Positions 1 through 10,426 of a stretch of 64,000 bases of DNA are shown here, one piece after another. The stretch comes from CAVVEC01 sp963747105. GTDB taxonomy: Bacteria; Acidobacteriota; Terriglobia; Terriglobales; Acidobacteriaceae. The number at the start of each line of letters is the position of its first letter. Position 1 is the stretch's first letter. The notes under the pieces are model-generated. The model searched no databases and was not told where the DNA came from. It saw nothing but the letters and a program-made list of their open reading frames with translations. Made by a program: the position numbers and the translations under genes. The stretch is taken from NCBI GenBank assembly GCA_963747105.1, contig CAVVEC010000008.1, positions 186,001-250,000 of the forward strand. Direction: 5' to 3'.

Positions 1-1
1 G

Positions 2-283
2 CTCAGACAACATCTGTCGCAGGTAGTCGAAGATGTAAAGAACGGAACCCGAATCGACGCATCGTTACCCATATTCCAAAGAGAGGCTGGCAGAACTGTC
101 TTGCAGGAGCTTGGATCAACTCTCCGGAAACCCCGGTTCAAAGAACAGATGGACGACAGACTCGTTTGCGCAAACTGCTTCACGTACTACCCAGCAGAGA
201 TGGAACGCCAACTGGAGGATCGCCGGATCGCATATTGCTCCCGCTCCGGTTGCGGCTGGTTTACGATTCGGACGAGAAGATGA
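2..283 (+). CDS. 3'-partial gene ending in a zinc-ribbon-like tail
   Basis: The reading frame is open from the left edge to a TGA at 281-283, so the gene begins outside the window. About 93 residues are visible. The last 40 contain two Cys pairs (CANC, then CSRSGC) about 24 residues apart, which looks like a C-terminal zinc ribbon. Its stop overlaps the start codon of the next gene (ATGA at 280-283), so the two are almost certainly translationally coupled and work together. The family cannot be named from this tail. It could belong to a multi-gene nuclease or nucleotide-modifying system, but nothing visible proves that. Confidence 0.6.
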   Translation, partial: LRQHLSQVVEDVKNGTRIDASLPIFQREAGRTVLQELGSTLRKPRFKEQMDDRLVCANCFTYYPAEMERQLEDRRIAYCSRSGCGWFTIRTRR

Positions 284-1860
284 CAGTCCTCGGAACTGAA
301 GTCCCCGTTTTCGTTTCTCCGTACCGTCCTGAACAAGGCGGCACCGACTTCCTTGGGCTTCGACAGGTCAACGTGGATTTGATGGACGAGTGTCTGCCGG
401 GTTTCAACAACGTGAGCAGCTACGTTCGTCCGTTTTCCGTGATTAGCTGGATTTACTGGAAGTTCCACGATCTTGCCGCTGCCGCCCACATTGATGAGCC
501 TGACCTCAAACAACAGCAAGTCTGGCAGCAGAAGGCGGAAATTCTCTTTACTTGGGGACACATCGCAAATGGCGTGAGTGGAATACCCGGTACTGATTCA
601 CGTCCTCCGGGGTCTGGGGCTGTCTCCCTAGACTTTGAAAGTTGGAAACGTATTCCCACGAGCACCAGCCTTATGGCTGCCGTGCAGTACGGCCCTGCGG
701 CAAAAGTAAGTGATGGTCTTGGATTCATCGAACCAGTGCCAGACGCGAGGGGGATGTTTCGGACAACGGGAATTGGAATTCAGCTTGCCGAGGGTCTGGA
801 GAGTTCTTTGCAGGGTAGAGACACCCGGAAGTTGCTTAGCTCCCTAGTGCGAGCGACCGGGACTGAGAATGATGCCAATAAGCTCTTTCCGGGTTGGTCG
901 ATCCTGACGCCCAGCAGAAAGGAGAAAAACGCATTCCAACTCGCCTTTTTTGACAAGAATGCAAGCGATCCCAAAGATGCCTTAGGGCGGCGCAGTTCGA
1001 CCCAGAGACTCATCTTGTCCGCGCTTGACCATGCTTCGCATCCCTTGACTGTGGAGGAGGTCAGGTCTGCAATGTTTCATAAGTCAGGTCGGCGAAAAGC
1101 CTTCGGAGATGGGCGGGACGAAGCGAGTTGGCATAAATGGCTCGTGCTACAGGTAAGACAGGCTCATCGACTCGCGATGGAAGTAATTCTGTTCTGGATT
1201 GAAGAAAGACTCAACCGTGCGCGTGATCGGGAAACGGGCAGCATGATCAAGAGAGCTATGGAAGTGCGTGCTCTCTACCCTGCGATCCTTCCGTCCGGCT
1301 CTACGGCGCATGATGTCCGCAAACGGCTGTTTCCCACGATGCCAATGTCCCTCGATGCGTTAGTCACACTCTCTCAGCGAAACGGGGACTACTCCATATT
1401 TGAACGCATGGATCGAATTCTCACGACCATCGCTGATAGCACCGAAGAATCCCTCATGCACGCCTTTCGGATTCTTTTCTTGTGCGCTGAATACACCGAT
1501 GCCTTCGAGGCACTCGAAACAGTCAACAAGCTACTGCGCCACGGAGGATCAGAGCGCATATCACTCGCATACTGGCGGGACTTCTTGAGGCGATGCGCCA
1601 GCCTTCCGTTTGACGAATTCTTGCAGCTAGTGTTTGAGCAACACATAATCAGCCAGCATCTCTCAGTAGCAGCGAGGCGGTTCGATGGCGGCACTCAGAG
1701 GCTTCGGATCACGATTGAGGAGGAAGGATTGACCCCGCTCATCGCAACTCCACTGCCGCTGCGGGTGACGCCTGACCGACTGGCGACAGCCCTCAGCTTG
1801 ATGTCCGACTGTGACCTAATCAAACACACCGCCGACTGGCGATACACTGCGAAGCAGTGA
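280..1860 (+). CDS. Uncharacterised 526-residue protein, coupled to the preceding gene
   Basis: I do not recognise a named domain. The ATG at 280 is preferred over upstream in-frame starts because it overlaps the previous stop as ATGA and begins a plausible N-terminus (MTVLGTEVPVFVSPYRPEQG). The first 60 residues are rich in aromatic and hydrophobic positions. The rest is soluble and mainly helical-looking, with no membrane segments and no Walker motif. With the preceding zinc-ribbon gene it forms a two-gene unit whose start is cut off. The TrlF-like ATPase lies convergent nearby, and this end of the window is rich in defence-type genes, so an antiviral role is an inference from neighbourhood only. 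GC content resembles the surroundings. Confidence 0.8.
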   Translation: MTVLGTEVPVFVSPYRPEQGGTDFLGLRQVNVDLMDECLPGFNNVSSYVRPFSVISWIYWKFHDLAAAAHIDEPDLKQQQVWQQKAEILFTWGHIANGVSGIPGTDSRPPGSGAVSLDFESWKRIPTSTSLMAAVQYGPAAKVSDGLGFIEPVPDARGMFRTTGIGIQLAEGLESSLQGRDTRKLLSSLVRATGTENDANKLFPGWSILTPSRKEKNAFQLAFFDKNASDPKDALGRRSSTQRLILSALDHASHPLTVEEVRSAMFHKSGRRKAFGDGRDEASWHKWLVLQVRQAHRLAMEVILFWIEERLNRARDRETGSMIKRAMEVRALYPAILPSGSTAHDVRKRLFPTMPMSLDALVTLSQRNGDYSIFERMDRILTTIADSTEESLMHAFRILFLCAEYTDAFEALETVNKLLRHGGSERISLAYWRDFLRRCASLPFDEFLQLVFEQHIISQHLSVAARRFDGGTQRLRITIEEEGLTPLIATPLPLRVTPDRLATALSLMSDCDLIKHTADWRYTAKQ

Positions 1861-1872
1861 CTCGAAGGCAGT

Positions 1873-2160
1873 ATGACATTAGATGAATTTCGCCAATCGC
1901 TGACCGCGACCGAACCCCCAGCGGGCCTCACCCGCGCCCTCGCCGGGCTATGGTGGGATGGCAAAGGCGACTGGACGCGGGCGCACGAATCCGCGCAGCA
2001 GGACGAAGGCGCGGAGGGTTCGTGGGTTCACGCGTACCTGCACCGCAAGGAAGGCGATCAAGCGAACGCAGGCTATTGGTACAAGCGGGCAGGTAAGCCT
2101 GCTTGCCGGGAGCCGCTCGACGCAGAGTGGGTCAGCATTGTGACTACGTTGCTGCGATAG
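1873..2160 (+). CDS. Small conserved protein, 95 aa, function unknown
   Basis: The start ATG at 1873 follows the previous stop by 12 bases, with a GAAGG-type ribosome site just upstream. The protein is soluble and rich in Trp and His. Its central pattern (GDWTRAHESAQ, then WVHAYLHRKEGDQANAGYWY) is one I recognise from a widespread small conserved family in Proteobacteria and Acidobacteria. That family has no established function and is often found as a lone chromosomal gene. It may therefore be unrelated to the two genes before it despite the same direction. Length matches the family. Confidence 0.75.
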   Translation: MTLDEFRQSLTATEPPAGLTRALAGLWWDGKGDWTRAHESAQQDEGAEGSWVHAYLHRKEGDQANAGYWYKRAGKPACREPLDAEWVSIVTTLLR

Positions 2161-2193
2161 AAACTTTCCTAATTGCGAATCGTCGCGGAGGGA

Positions 2194-5100
2194 TTATACC
2201 GGAGCATCTTTGCCTTCAGGTTTGTGATATTTCTTCCGTCGGTTGTCAAACGCCCGATACGTACCTTCGAGAACATCAACAGCGGTTTTGTTGATGGGAT
2301 TATCCTCAATAGCTCCCGATTCGTAGGAAATCTGATTGCCGTTGCCCTTGTCGATGTAAGTGCGAACTATTTGGTCAGCGTCGCAAACGACCGCAAGATT
2401 CGGGTTGTGGGTAACAATGACCACTTGACGCCGCGCCGCTGCCCGACGAATGCAGTCAACCAGCAATTGCACAACAGATTCATTGTCGAGATTTTGTTCG
2501 GGCTGATCAATGATAATGGGAATCTCTTCGCGGTCTAGAAGCAAATAAAACACAAGCAAGAGCGCCCCTTTTTCCCCCGGTGATAGTTGCGAGATGTCCT
2601 TGCCTCCGAGCTTAAGAGTGTAGCGAGGCTCGACGTACTGAAGTCCGAAGAGAAAATCGTACAAATCTGGAACCTTCTTCTTGTCTTTTAGTTGAGACTG
2701 TATAGTTACCGCTTCAACCAGACCATCTCGTTCGATGACGGTTAGCGCCTTCATCAAATCGTCGAGGAACGCGACAACCTCTTCGGTGGAGTTGAAATCG
2801 TGCTTCTTCACAAGTTCTCGGACGGCTTTCCTACTCTCGTCTTCACCGTAAAAGTTTCCTTTGCGGTTGCGATGAATAAAATCGAGGAAATTATCCTCGA
2901 AGCGAGATGGCGTGAGGAACGCATCGAAGTTCAGATGCAGAGACTCCTTCGCGAAATTACTCGTGGCTGCCATATCCTGAACGGGCTTATAAAGCTCTTG
3001 GTACACTCCGCGAATCTTAAGAAGCTCGCCGTGAATCTCTCGGACACGTTGCCTTCGCTGCTCTCGTAGTTCGAGGATTCTCTGTGGAAGGACTGTTTCC
3101 GCATTGCTAATGCGTGCTTTTAGAAATTCAATGGTGTTGGGCTTTTCAACAGTTCCTACAATCTCGCTGCGCCGGGTCTGCCAACGATTTAATTCGGTCA
3201 GGTATGCTTGGTAACGCCTTTGTGGGGCACCAAGTTCTCGCTGCAATTCTTCTACTCTTACACGAGCGTCAGCACTCAAGTTTTCAAGACCCTTTTCCTC
3301 GTTCTTCCCATTCATCAATGCTGCAACTTCCGCGAGTTTGTCGGAAGTCTCGACAATAGCAAGAGCTACAGGCTCACTGGTGACCGTAAGTGTGACAAGC
3401 TGTGTGACGTTGAAGCCGCCCGATTTGAATTCATCCGTCGTTTCTTCGATGAATGCCTTGTACGCGTCTCCGAAGTTTGCTATGTGTCCCTCAAGGCGGG
3501 TCAGCAAGGCTGCGCGAGCCACAAAAGCGCTGCGCTCAGTTTTTGCGGTCTCCAACTTCGTGTTGGTCTCGTCGAGTTGCTGCTGCGCAAGAAGCAAGGC
3601 TTCGGTGATCTGCTTGGCTTGCGGGTTTGTTGGATCGTCCCCCGGCTCATGAACCTCCTCAGGACGTGTCTTGTCGTGCGCTTCCAGTTCGGTCTGTTTC
3701 AGGCTTAACGCGGTTCGATTCGCCTTGATGGTGTCCTCGTTCAGTTCTCGCTCTACACCAAGAATCTCAGTATTGACGGAATGGAGCTTCGCTTGGAGTT
3801 GGGAGATCGCTTTTCGGTGCCCTCCAACGATGTAGTCAAGAAGCTCGTCAAGGCTTGCCTTTTGAAGACGCTTGTCCTCTTGAACATGCGAGTAGATAAC
3901 CTTTTTTAGCTCTTGATCGAAATCTGTATCATTCCCACTAGCGATTTCATTACAGAGATTCTCGATGAATTGCTGAGGCAAATAGCGTACTCGCTCAGGC
4001 TTATCAGCATCGGGGTCTTCGTCGAGGGTAACCTCTGCGGCGGTCTGATCTGCCCAGACGAGCGTAGCTTTGAAATGTGCTGCCTTGTTTATGCCTCGCC
4101 GGAAACGTTTGTCATTTAGAAATTCCATTTCTCCGCAATGCGTATTCCCAGCAAGGGCCAAAACATCAGCCAACGCGCTCTTGCCGCTCCCCTTGTTCCC
4201 AATGATTGCGATAAGCCCGGTGTTAAGGTCTAGAGTCATGCCATCGAACCAGTGTTCGTCGAGGGTCGAGTTACTGATCTTCTCAATGTGAAGCCGCTGC
4301 ATGTATTTTGTCGGGTTCTGAGCAATGTGCTCTCGTTTCGGCGGATTTTCACCGATGAAGCATCGGAGGGCGGGTTCATAGCACACTTGCCGGAGTCCGG
4401 CGAATGTCGGCTGCGCTTTGAGCCATGTGATGCGATCACTTGGATATACGCCGTAATCAGCAATCCGGTGGGCGTCACTGCCACTCACGACGGGCTTAGG
4501 ATAGCCCCCAAGATTCTCAATGAATTCCTTCCCCACACTTGGCTTCTTGGGATGCCCAAACCCCAAGAACAGATCGACATGCAGTTGGTCTCGCGTTTCG
4601 AACATGTCCGCCCATTTCATCAACGTTGAGTCCGTATATGGGTGTCGTTTCCAATCGAGGTCTTCTAGTCCATCACTCGTGTCGTAGGGTTGGACGATGA
4701 GACAGTGCTCATCGCCCACGATTTCTATAGCCTGATGGAGTGATTCACGGGTAACTACCGCGGTGCTCAGACCTAAATGGAACATCTTTCCGTCGTCGGC
4801 TCTATCCGCAACGGTCATACCGTGATGTTTCAGCTTGCCCGGATCGTAACTCTTCGCAATCTCAATGAAGTTTTCTCGTGACGGAGGTCTCCCCTGCGGG
4901 CCGCCGAACTTCAGGTGTGCCAAGAAATGCCCCAGCCTTTCATTCGATACGAGATCATCGAAGAGTACATGTGTGTTGAGACGATAATCGGTTGGAGCTT
5001 CGAGTCGAAGTTCGATGCCGGGAAAAACACGTTTTACGGTTGCGGTAGGGTTTCTGCAGAGATAGTCACGAAGCTCCAAAAATCCATCAAAAGTCCAGTA

Positions 5101-5280
5101 ATCCATTATGCAGAATGCGTCAACGTCAAGAGCGCCCATTCTTTCTAAGACGCTCTTGCATGTGTCATCTCTTTCCGTGGTGGTTTGATCTCGGAGCTTC
5201 TTGCCCCCCTTCCAGATGAAAGAAGCAGGTGTATGGACGTGTAAGTCCCACTTGCGCCAGATTGAGCCGACTGATTTCAT
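2194..5280 (-). CDS. PHP-domain/SMC-like ATPase (TrlF-type)
   Basis: A protein of about 1,028 residues. The N-terminus carries a PHP phosphoesterase signature: a WDLHVHTP stretch giving HxH, a later FPGIEL and a SDAHR motif. Near residue 360 there is a Walker A (GNKGSGKS). A long charged coiled-coil-like middle follows, and close to the C-terminus an ABC-type signature (LSPGEKG) precedes a Walker B (IPIIIDQPEQNLDN). This layout is the PHP plus SMC/RecN-like ATPase architecture catalogued as TrlF, seen in prokaryotic defence islands and proposed to act as an ATP-controlled nuclease. The start at 5280 (MKSVGSIWRKW) is chosen over 5298 because the PHP motif follows closely, but either is possible. 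The frame is intact, unlike the next gene. No operon partner is evident. A defence role is inference from family and context. Confidence 0.85.
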   Translation of the reverse strand: MKSVGSIWRKWDLHVHTPASFIWKGGKKLRDQTTTERDDTCKSVLERMGALDVDAFCIMDYWTFDGFLELRDYLCRNPTATVKRVFPGIELRLEAPTDYRLNTHVLFDDLVSNERLGHFLAHLKFGGPQGRPPSRENFIEIAKSYDPGKLKHHGMTVADRADDGKMFHLGLSTAVVTRESLHQAIEIVGDEHCLIVQPYDTSDGLEDLDWKRHPYTDSTLMKWADMFETRDQLHVDLFLGFGHPKKPSVGKEFIENLGGYPKPVVSGSDAHRIADYGVYPSDRITWLKAQPTFAGLRQVCYEPALRCFIGENPPKREHIAQNPTKYMQRLHIEKISNSTLDEHWFDGMTLDLNTGLIAIIGNKGSGKSALADVLALAGNTHCGEMEFLNDKRFRRGINKAAHFKATLVWADQTAAEVTLDEDPDADKPERVRYLPQQFIENLCNEIASGNDTDFDQELKKVIYSHVQEDKRLQKASLDELLDYIVGGHRKAISQLQAKLHSVNTEILGVERELNEDTIKANRTALSLKQTELEAHDKTRPEEVHEPGDDPTNPQAKQITEALLLAQQQLDETNTKLETAKTERSAFVARAALLTRLEGHIANFGDAYKAFIEETTDEFKSGGFNVTQLVTLTVTSEPVALAIVETSDKLAEVAALMNGKNEEKGLENLSADARVRVEELQRELGAPQRRYQAYLTELNRWQTRRSEIVGTVEKPNTIEFLKARISNAETVLPQRILELREQRRQRVREIHGELLKIRGVYQELYKPVQDMAATSNFAKESLHLNFDAFLTPSRFEDNFLDFIHRNRKGNFYGEDESRKAVRELVKKHDFNSTEEVVAFLDDLMKALTVIERDGLVEAVTIQSQLKDKKKVPDLYDFLFGLQYVEPRYTLKLGGKDISQLSPGEKGALLLVFYLLLDREEIPIIIDQPEQNLDNESVVQLLVDCIRRAAARRQVVIVTHNPNLAVVCDADQIVRTYIDKGNGNQISYESGAIEDNPINKTAVDVLEGTYRAFDNRRKKYHKPEGKDAPV

Positions 5281-5298
5281 TTCAGCCTCGACAAACAT

Positions 5299-5607
5299 TC
5301 ATGCTTAACCGAAGTCTATCGCTGTTGGGTATTCGTGTCTGTGACTCAAAACGCCGATGGCTTATGCAAACAGAGTCAAATCCTGAGCGAGAGCGCAGCG
5401 AGAATGGGGGTTGCATTGGTGCTCTCCAGTCAGAGCGCCTTGCTCCCCCTCGAAGCAAGGTTGGACGGCGATTAGCCTCTCTTGCAGATCATATATTAGA
5501 GAGAACTGATAGGGAACATCAACGAAGTTGCGGAAATAACAATAAAATCGCTACCGATTAATTTTGAGAGAAGCCGCTGATCGTCTTGAAATCTAAGCCA
5601 TGCTGCG
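5299..5607. other. Gene-free stretch between two minus-strand genes
   Basis: About 310 bases with no credible coding frame, tRNA or strong hairpin that I can see. It separates the end of the broken nuclease-helicase gene from the start of the TrlF-like gene, so it probably holds the TrlF promoter. I could not pick out a convincing promoter by eye. Confidence 0.4.
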
Positions 5608-8600
5608 TCAGACCTGACGAGCCATTTCAAGATAGCGACAAAATGCGTTGGCAAGCTCGATCTGGCGCGGCGTCTTGCACTGCACTTGGAACAGAGCCGG
5701 GCTGGCGACAATCACAGCCACGCATCGAGCACGCGAGACCGCGACGTTCAGGCGGTTTAGGCTGTACAGGAATTCCATGCCCCTTGGGGCGTCCTCCGGC
5801 GTCGATGTCGCCATCGAGTACAGGACAATGGGCGCTTCCTGCCCTTGGAACTTGTCCACGGTTCCCACCCTCGATCCTGCGGGGAGTCTTTCTATAAGCG
5901 CCGCGACCTGCGCGTTGTAAGGAGCCACGATGAGGATGTCCTCCAGCGTGAGGGCATGCGTTTCTCCCTTCTTATTCGTCCAAGTTGCCCCGGTTTGCAA
6001 CAGGCCATCGACCGCCGCCGCAACCTTCTCGACTTCTTCCGGCGATTCGTTCTGGTTGCCAGAGTGCTCAACGGGGGCAAAGCGCAGCCCAGTCCCGCCG
6101 AGCGGATCGGCCAGCGTTGAGCCGCTGCTGCGCATTTTCTGGGCGTGCCACGAGCCGACCCTCGTAAAAAGCTCCGATGTGAACGCGCAAACATCTGGAT
6201 GCAGACGGCGAGTTTCAGTCAAGAAAATGCCTTGGTCGGCGGCGATGGTCGCACGCCCATTTAGCAGGTGACCGAGCGCCGAGACATCCGCGCCGGGTGG
6301 ATGAACACCCTTCTGCGGCTGGTCGAGTTGCTGCGGATCGCCAAGCAGCACGATGCTGGTCGCGGCTGGGGACGCAGCCAGCACGTTCGCGAGAGACATC
6401 TGACCCGCCTCGTCCACGAAGAGCACGTCCACGGAGTTTGCCATCTCCTCGCGTGCCCACAGCCATGCCGATCCTGCCGCGACCTTTGCGGAGCCTTTCG
6501 TCAGGGCATCCAGCACTGCTTCGTTGCTTTCCGCCTGTATGACCGATGCGTCATCGCATTCGTCGCCTTCGCTTGCTTTCTGGATCATGCGCACGCGAAC
6601 GCCGGATTGTTTGGCGGCGCTGCAAACCTCGCGAAGCAGAGTGCTGATCACCTTGTGGCTGGCGGCAGTGACTCCGACCCGTCGCCCCTGCCTGACAAGC
6701 TCGACGATCATGCGAGCCCCGGTGAACGTCTTGCCCGAACCCGGCGGCCCTTGGATAGGAAGCACCGAAGTCTCGCGTGCGAGGGAGCGAACGAGAGCCT
6801 TTGCGGCTTCGCGTCAGTTGACCATCCTCGCCGATCAAGGTTCTCTCAAATTTCCCCAGCGCTCTGGGGCGCTGTCGAAGCAGAAGCTCCCGCGCAGGTT
6901 GAAACTGCCCCGCCCCGGTGATGCCGTGTTCTGCCACCCAAGACGCGAGGCGAAACAGGCTGTCGCTCAAGACTGTCGAATCCACGATGTCGAAGGGCAC
7001 AAGAGCGGTCGGATGCGGAACGTGAGAAGCCGCGCCGCGCTTGAGATCAATCGTCCGATTGTGGTCGTCAATGGCAACCACCTCCCCCGCGCTGTGCCCG
7101 AGTTCTCGGATCGTGGACTTCGTGCGCCCGGTCAATGGCATGGTCTTGGGGCGGAGAAGCTGTACCTGTGGACTATCGACCGCTTGATGTGATCGACCTC
7201 TCCGACATACAGCGAGTCCGCCCAAGGCGTTCCTGTCCTCTTGGAGTTCATCGTCGGATAGCTCGCAAAGGCGGAAGTATTCCCACCAAGACGACTTTTC
7301 TTCGCGGCGATGCCATTCCAACATCTGCGCGAGAAGCCAGAACGCCCGGTGTTCGTCCGTCCACTGGGCTTCGTCTTCAGGGAGCGCGGCAAGCAGCCGA
7401 GCCGCGAGCGCCCTTATCTCCTGCAAGCCGGGCGCTCAGTTTCTCGCTCGCCTCGCCGGACTTGAACGGCTGGTCTGGGCAAGGCACGACCGCTTCTTGG
7501 CTTCCAGTTCCTTGCGCCGATCTTCAAGCCAATCCCGCAGCCGCAGCGCCGAAACGCAGTCGTCCCGGTTGTAGCCCTCGACGGTCTTGAGAAGATCGCC
7601 GATTTCTTCTTGACCGTTCCCAAGCGCCATCGCCGCCTCGAAGGACTGGAGGGCGACGTTCGCGTCACGGAGCGGCACGGCGCGGGCTAAAGCCGTAGAG
7701 CGGTTCAAGCCGCTTGATGGAATAGCTCTCCACCGACGCTCGGATGCCTTGCCGGACGGCGCGGTAGAGATCGACGAAGACCCCAGCCCTCAGCAGTTCG
7801 TCCACTTCATCGACGCACGTCCCGTGCCTTCCGACCAGCCGCTTGATGGCGGTCGGCTCGTATGGGGCGTAGTGGTAGATGTGCATCTCCGGGTTCTGAC
7901 GCCAACGCTCCATCACCTTTGCTATGAACGTCTCGAATGCTTTCTTCTCTTCCGAGCGGGTCAGCGCCCAGAGGGACTCGTAGATCGGCTCGCCGCCCGA
8001 ATTCGCTGGAAGCGTCACCATGCCGATGAGGTACTCCAAGCCTTCGTCAAGCACGTAGGGATTCGCTTCGAGGTCGAGGAACAAGTCCGCAGGCGACGGG
8101 AGGGGCAAAATGGCAAGACCTTTGCCCTCTTCCAGCGTCGTCGATCAACTCGTAAACGAGGCGACCCTCCTCGCGACCTTGCACCTGAAGGCGTGCCTGC
8201 TCGCGGATTCGCAGCAGAGCGGCGTCTCCGATGCGCTCGATCTTCGGCTTTGGGGGAAGAGCGAGCTTCGCGAGGGCGGCTACGGTGTTCACGCCGCGCC
8301 CAGCCAACGCCTTCCGCTGGTTCCGCGAGATTCCGGCGACGAGCGACGAGGTGGTCGTCAGTCCCTGCGGCGTTTGTCGCATAGCGGGAACCACGAGCAC
8401 ACTTCGCAGTGCTCCGTGGGTTCGGGGTAGGTATTCGTTTCGAGCTTCCACGCCTTTTCGAACTCGCTTCTGACCTTGCGGAAATAAGCGATGTAGCGCT
8501 GAACTTGGAATCGTTCGGGACTGGCAGTGCCTCCCAGCACAACGTGCATCCACTGCGGCTCCACACCTTGAATCCGCGACAGCAAGTCCGAATAGAAGCA

Positions 8601-9027
8601 AAGCTGAACCAGCGCGGTCGCCTTGGTGGAGCGTGCGAGCTTGGTTTCCACTACCTCGTAAGACCACGACCCGAGGGCGCTGGGCTTGTTGACCCGAACA
8701 AGGAAGTCGGACCGACCACCCCACGGTCCGTCCAGAAACGTCGCTTGATAGACGGCATCGACGCCTTCGCGCAGCGCTCGGACTGTCTGCAGCGACGGCG
8801 TCTTCCCAACAGCCCGTTGACGTCGATCTGGGCAATCGCGAGACCGTCCTTCTCAGCCAGTTCGCGCAGGTATCGCTGCTCGTGCTCAAGCCCCAGCTTT
8901 CTGCAGCAGATCGACTGCCGGGTCTTTGAAGAAGGGCTTGGCGATCTCGTTCCTGCGACTCGGCGCGGGCGAGCGTCGCCGTGTGCGGGCAGGCAAGAAA
9001 GCTCGCTATGTCAGTTGCGGAAAACAT
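5608..9027 (-). pseudogene. TM0106-type RecB-like nuclease fused to DNA2/NAM7-type helicase, multiply frameshifted
   Basis: Read piecewise across three frames this is one protein of about 1,140 residues. The N-terminus at 9027 (MFSATDIASFLACPHTATLA) matches the TM0106 RecB-like family. A Cys-containing segment follows (near 8400, HCEVCSWFPLC), then a helix-hairpin segment, an RNase-D-like part (FLDLEANPYV, near 8070) and a region ending YNRDDC. The C-terminal superfamily-1 helicase has Walker A GPPGSGKT (near 6745), a DEAGQM motif and a VDKFQGQE stretch. At least eight frame changes are needed, roughly at 8950, 8700, 8360, 8110, 7700, 7440, 7200 and 6800. There are no other stops, and motif content is preserved. 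That favours single-base sequence errors or very recent decay. The family is thought to act on nucleic acid and is common in islands; its exact role is unproven. Confidence 0.72.
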
Positions 9028-9083
9028 ACTGTCGTCTGCGAGTCATCACTTTTAATGTCGCTGCAACGTCGTCGTTGAACTGC

Positions 9084-10316
9084 TCAACCAGTGCGCACAG
9101 CTGGTTGCACCAAATTATTCGTCCAGCCAAACGCAAACGGCTTCAGCGGTAGCTTCTTCCCGATTCGAGAAAGGTTGATCGCCAGCGTTCCGTCCTCCAG
9201 CGTGTTGAGCGCAACGTGCCAGTATGATTTGTCGCCTCGATCCGTCATGTTGAGGCTCTTTTTGTGCTTGTCCAATACCGAATAGGGCACGGCGTAGGCT
9301 TCTGCGCGGTCCATGCAGGAGAGCACAAAATAGCTGTCATTCCCTTCGCTAAGAAAACGATCCCAGTTGGGGTGAAAGGCATACCAGTAAGGCTGGTAGT
9401 CGCCTTCATAGCGTTTGGATACGGCGCAGCAGACTCGGAACGTCTTATCGGAACTCCAGAACAGCGTCCGGCTGTATCGCACTAGTTCTTGCCCCTCAGA
9501 CCGTGCAAAGGCTTCAACAGCCTCCAGTCGCTTTGCATTAAGCAATTCGGGGTCGGTGCGATCCTGCTTGAACGTGCCCTGTTCTTTGTCACCCTCTTCG
9601 ACAGGTGGGTGCTCAGCAATCTGCTCCTCGACGTCTACCGCAGTCGTGAATATGACGTCGATGATCCGGTCGATCTTTGTATACTCGAACGGGCGAAGCA
9701 ACTGTCGAATCTGAGCAAGCGTTGCTGGATCGTCCGACTTTTCCTTTATCTGAACGAGCTTGATCAGCCGTTCCACGCTGATGAGACGCATATCCCATGC
9801 GTAGCGGGAACCACGCACCTGCGCCTCAAGCCCTCCCGTGTCCTCCCGCCCCACGACAACCAGCATGGAGGCGTTCGGTTCGATCCTGTGCTCTGCATAA
9901 AGCCGTTGTCTGTATTCCGCGATTTTCTCCAGCGAAACAGCGACGTAATCTGTCGTCTTCACTTCAACCAAAATGTCTGGATCGCTGTGTGATCGCCAAA
10001 TACCATCGAAGCCGACCACTGTTTTCTTGCCCTGATAAAGCCCATCCTCGACGTCGAAGTCCAACCTTCGACCCAATTCATTAACGACGTCTTGGAGGAC
10101 GACACCACCCTTCTCGAATGAGTTCTCTAGGCAGTACCTCGCGTAAGCAAAGAGCGATTCGCTTGGGCAGACACGGAGATAACCACGGAATTCCTTGGAA
10201 GCCTCGGAGCCGTCTCGTAAATGACCGTCGCCAGCACTGGAGACAACTTGTTCGACCGTCATCTTCAACACTTCATCACGGCTACTCTTCCAGAAGCTCA
10301 TTAGCGGCATGGGCAC
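9084..10316 (-). CDS. PD-(D/E)XK-like nuclease, probable restriction-associated
   Basis: 410 residues from a GTG at 10316; an ATG two codons later is equally possible. In the first half there is a GFDGIW segment followed about 15 residues later by DILVEVKTTD, the D...(E/V)xK arrangement typical of PD-(D/E)XK nucleases and restriction enzymes. The C-terminal half (LVRYSRTLFWSS onward) looks like a beta-rich accessory or DNA-reading domain. It lies beside a GIY-YIG nuclease, a C5-methyltransferase and a Vsr gene, so it most likely belongs to the same restriction-modification group. It could instead be an independent modification-dependent enzyme. The frame is intact. Catalytic assignment rests on motif shape only. 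Confidence 0.6.
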   Translation of the reverse strand: MPMPLMSFWKSSRDEVLKMTVEQVVSSAGDGHLRDGSEASKEFRGYLRVCPSESLFAYARYCLENSFEKGGVVLQDVVNELGRRLDFDVEDGLYQGKKTVVGFDGIWRSHSDPDILVEVKTTDYVAVSLEKIAEYRQRLYAEHRIEPNASMLVVVGREDTGGLEAQVRGSRYAWDMRLISVERLIKLVQIKEKSDDPATLAQIRQLLRPFEYTKIDRIIDVIFTTAVDVEEQIAEHPPVEEGDKEQGTFKQDRTDPELLNAKRLEAVEAFARSEGQELVRYSRTLFWSSDKTFRVCCAVSKRYEGDYQPYWYAFHPNWDRFLSEGNDSYFVLSCMDRAEAYAVPYSVLDKHKKSLNMTDRGDKSYWHVALNTLEDGTLAINLSRIGKKLPLKPFAFGWTNNLVQPAVRTG

Positions 10317-10426
10317 ATGATAAAGCAGATCGTCAAGAATTGACTGTGATTTGGATCGAAGAATGTTCAGAGTTCTGTGGGCGCGTATCAGTGATGGAAG
10401 AAGCGGAGGAGTTTTGCGGTACTGAC

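Noticed and set aside
5608..9027. Programmed frameshifting as the explanation of the broken nuclease-helicase gene
   Set aside because: At least eight shifts in both directions without consistent slippery sites cannot be programmed recoding.
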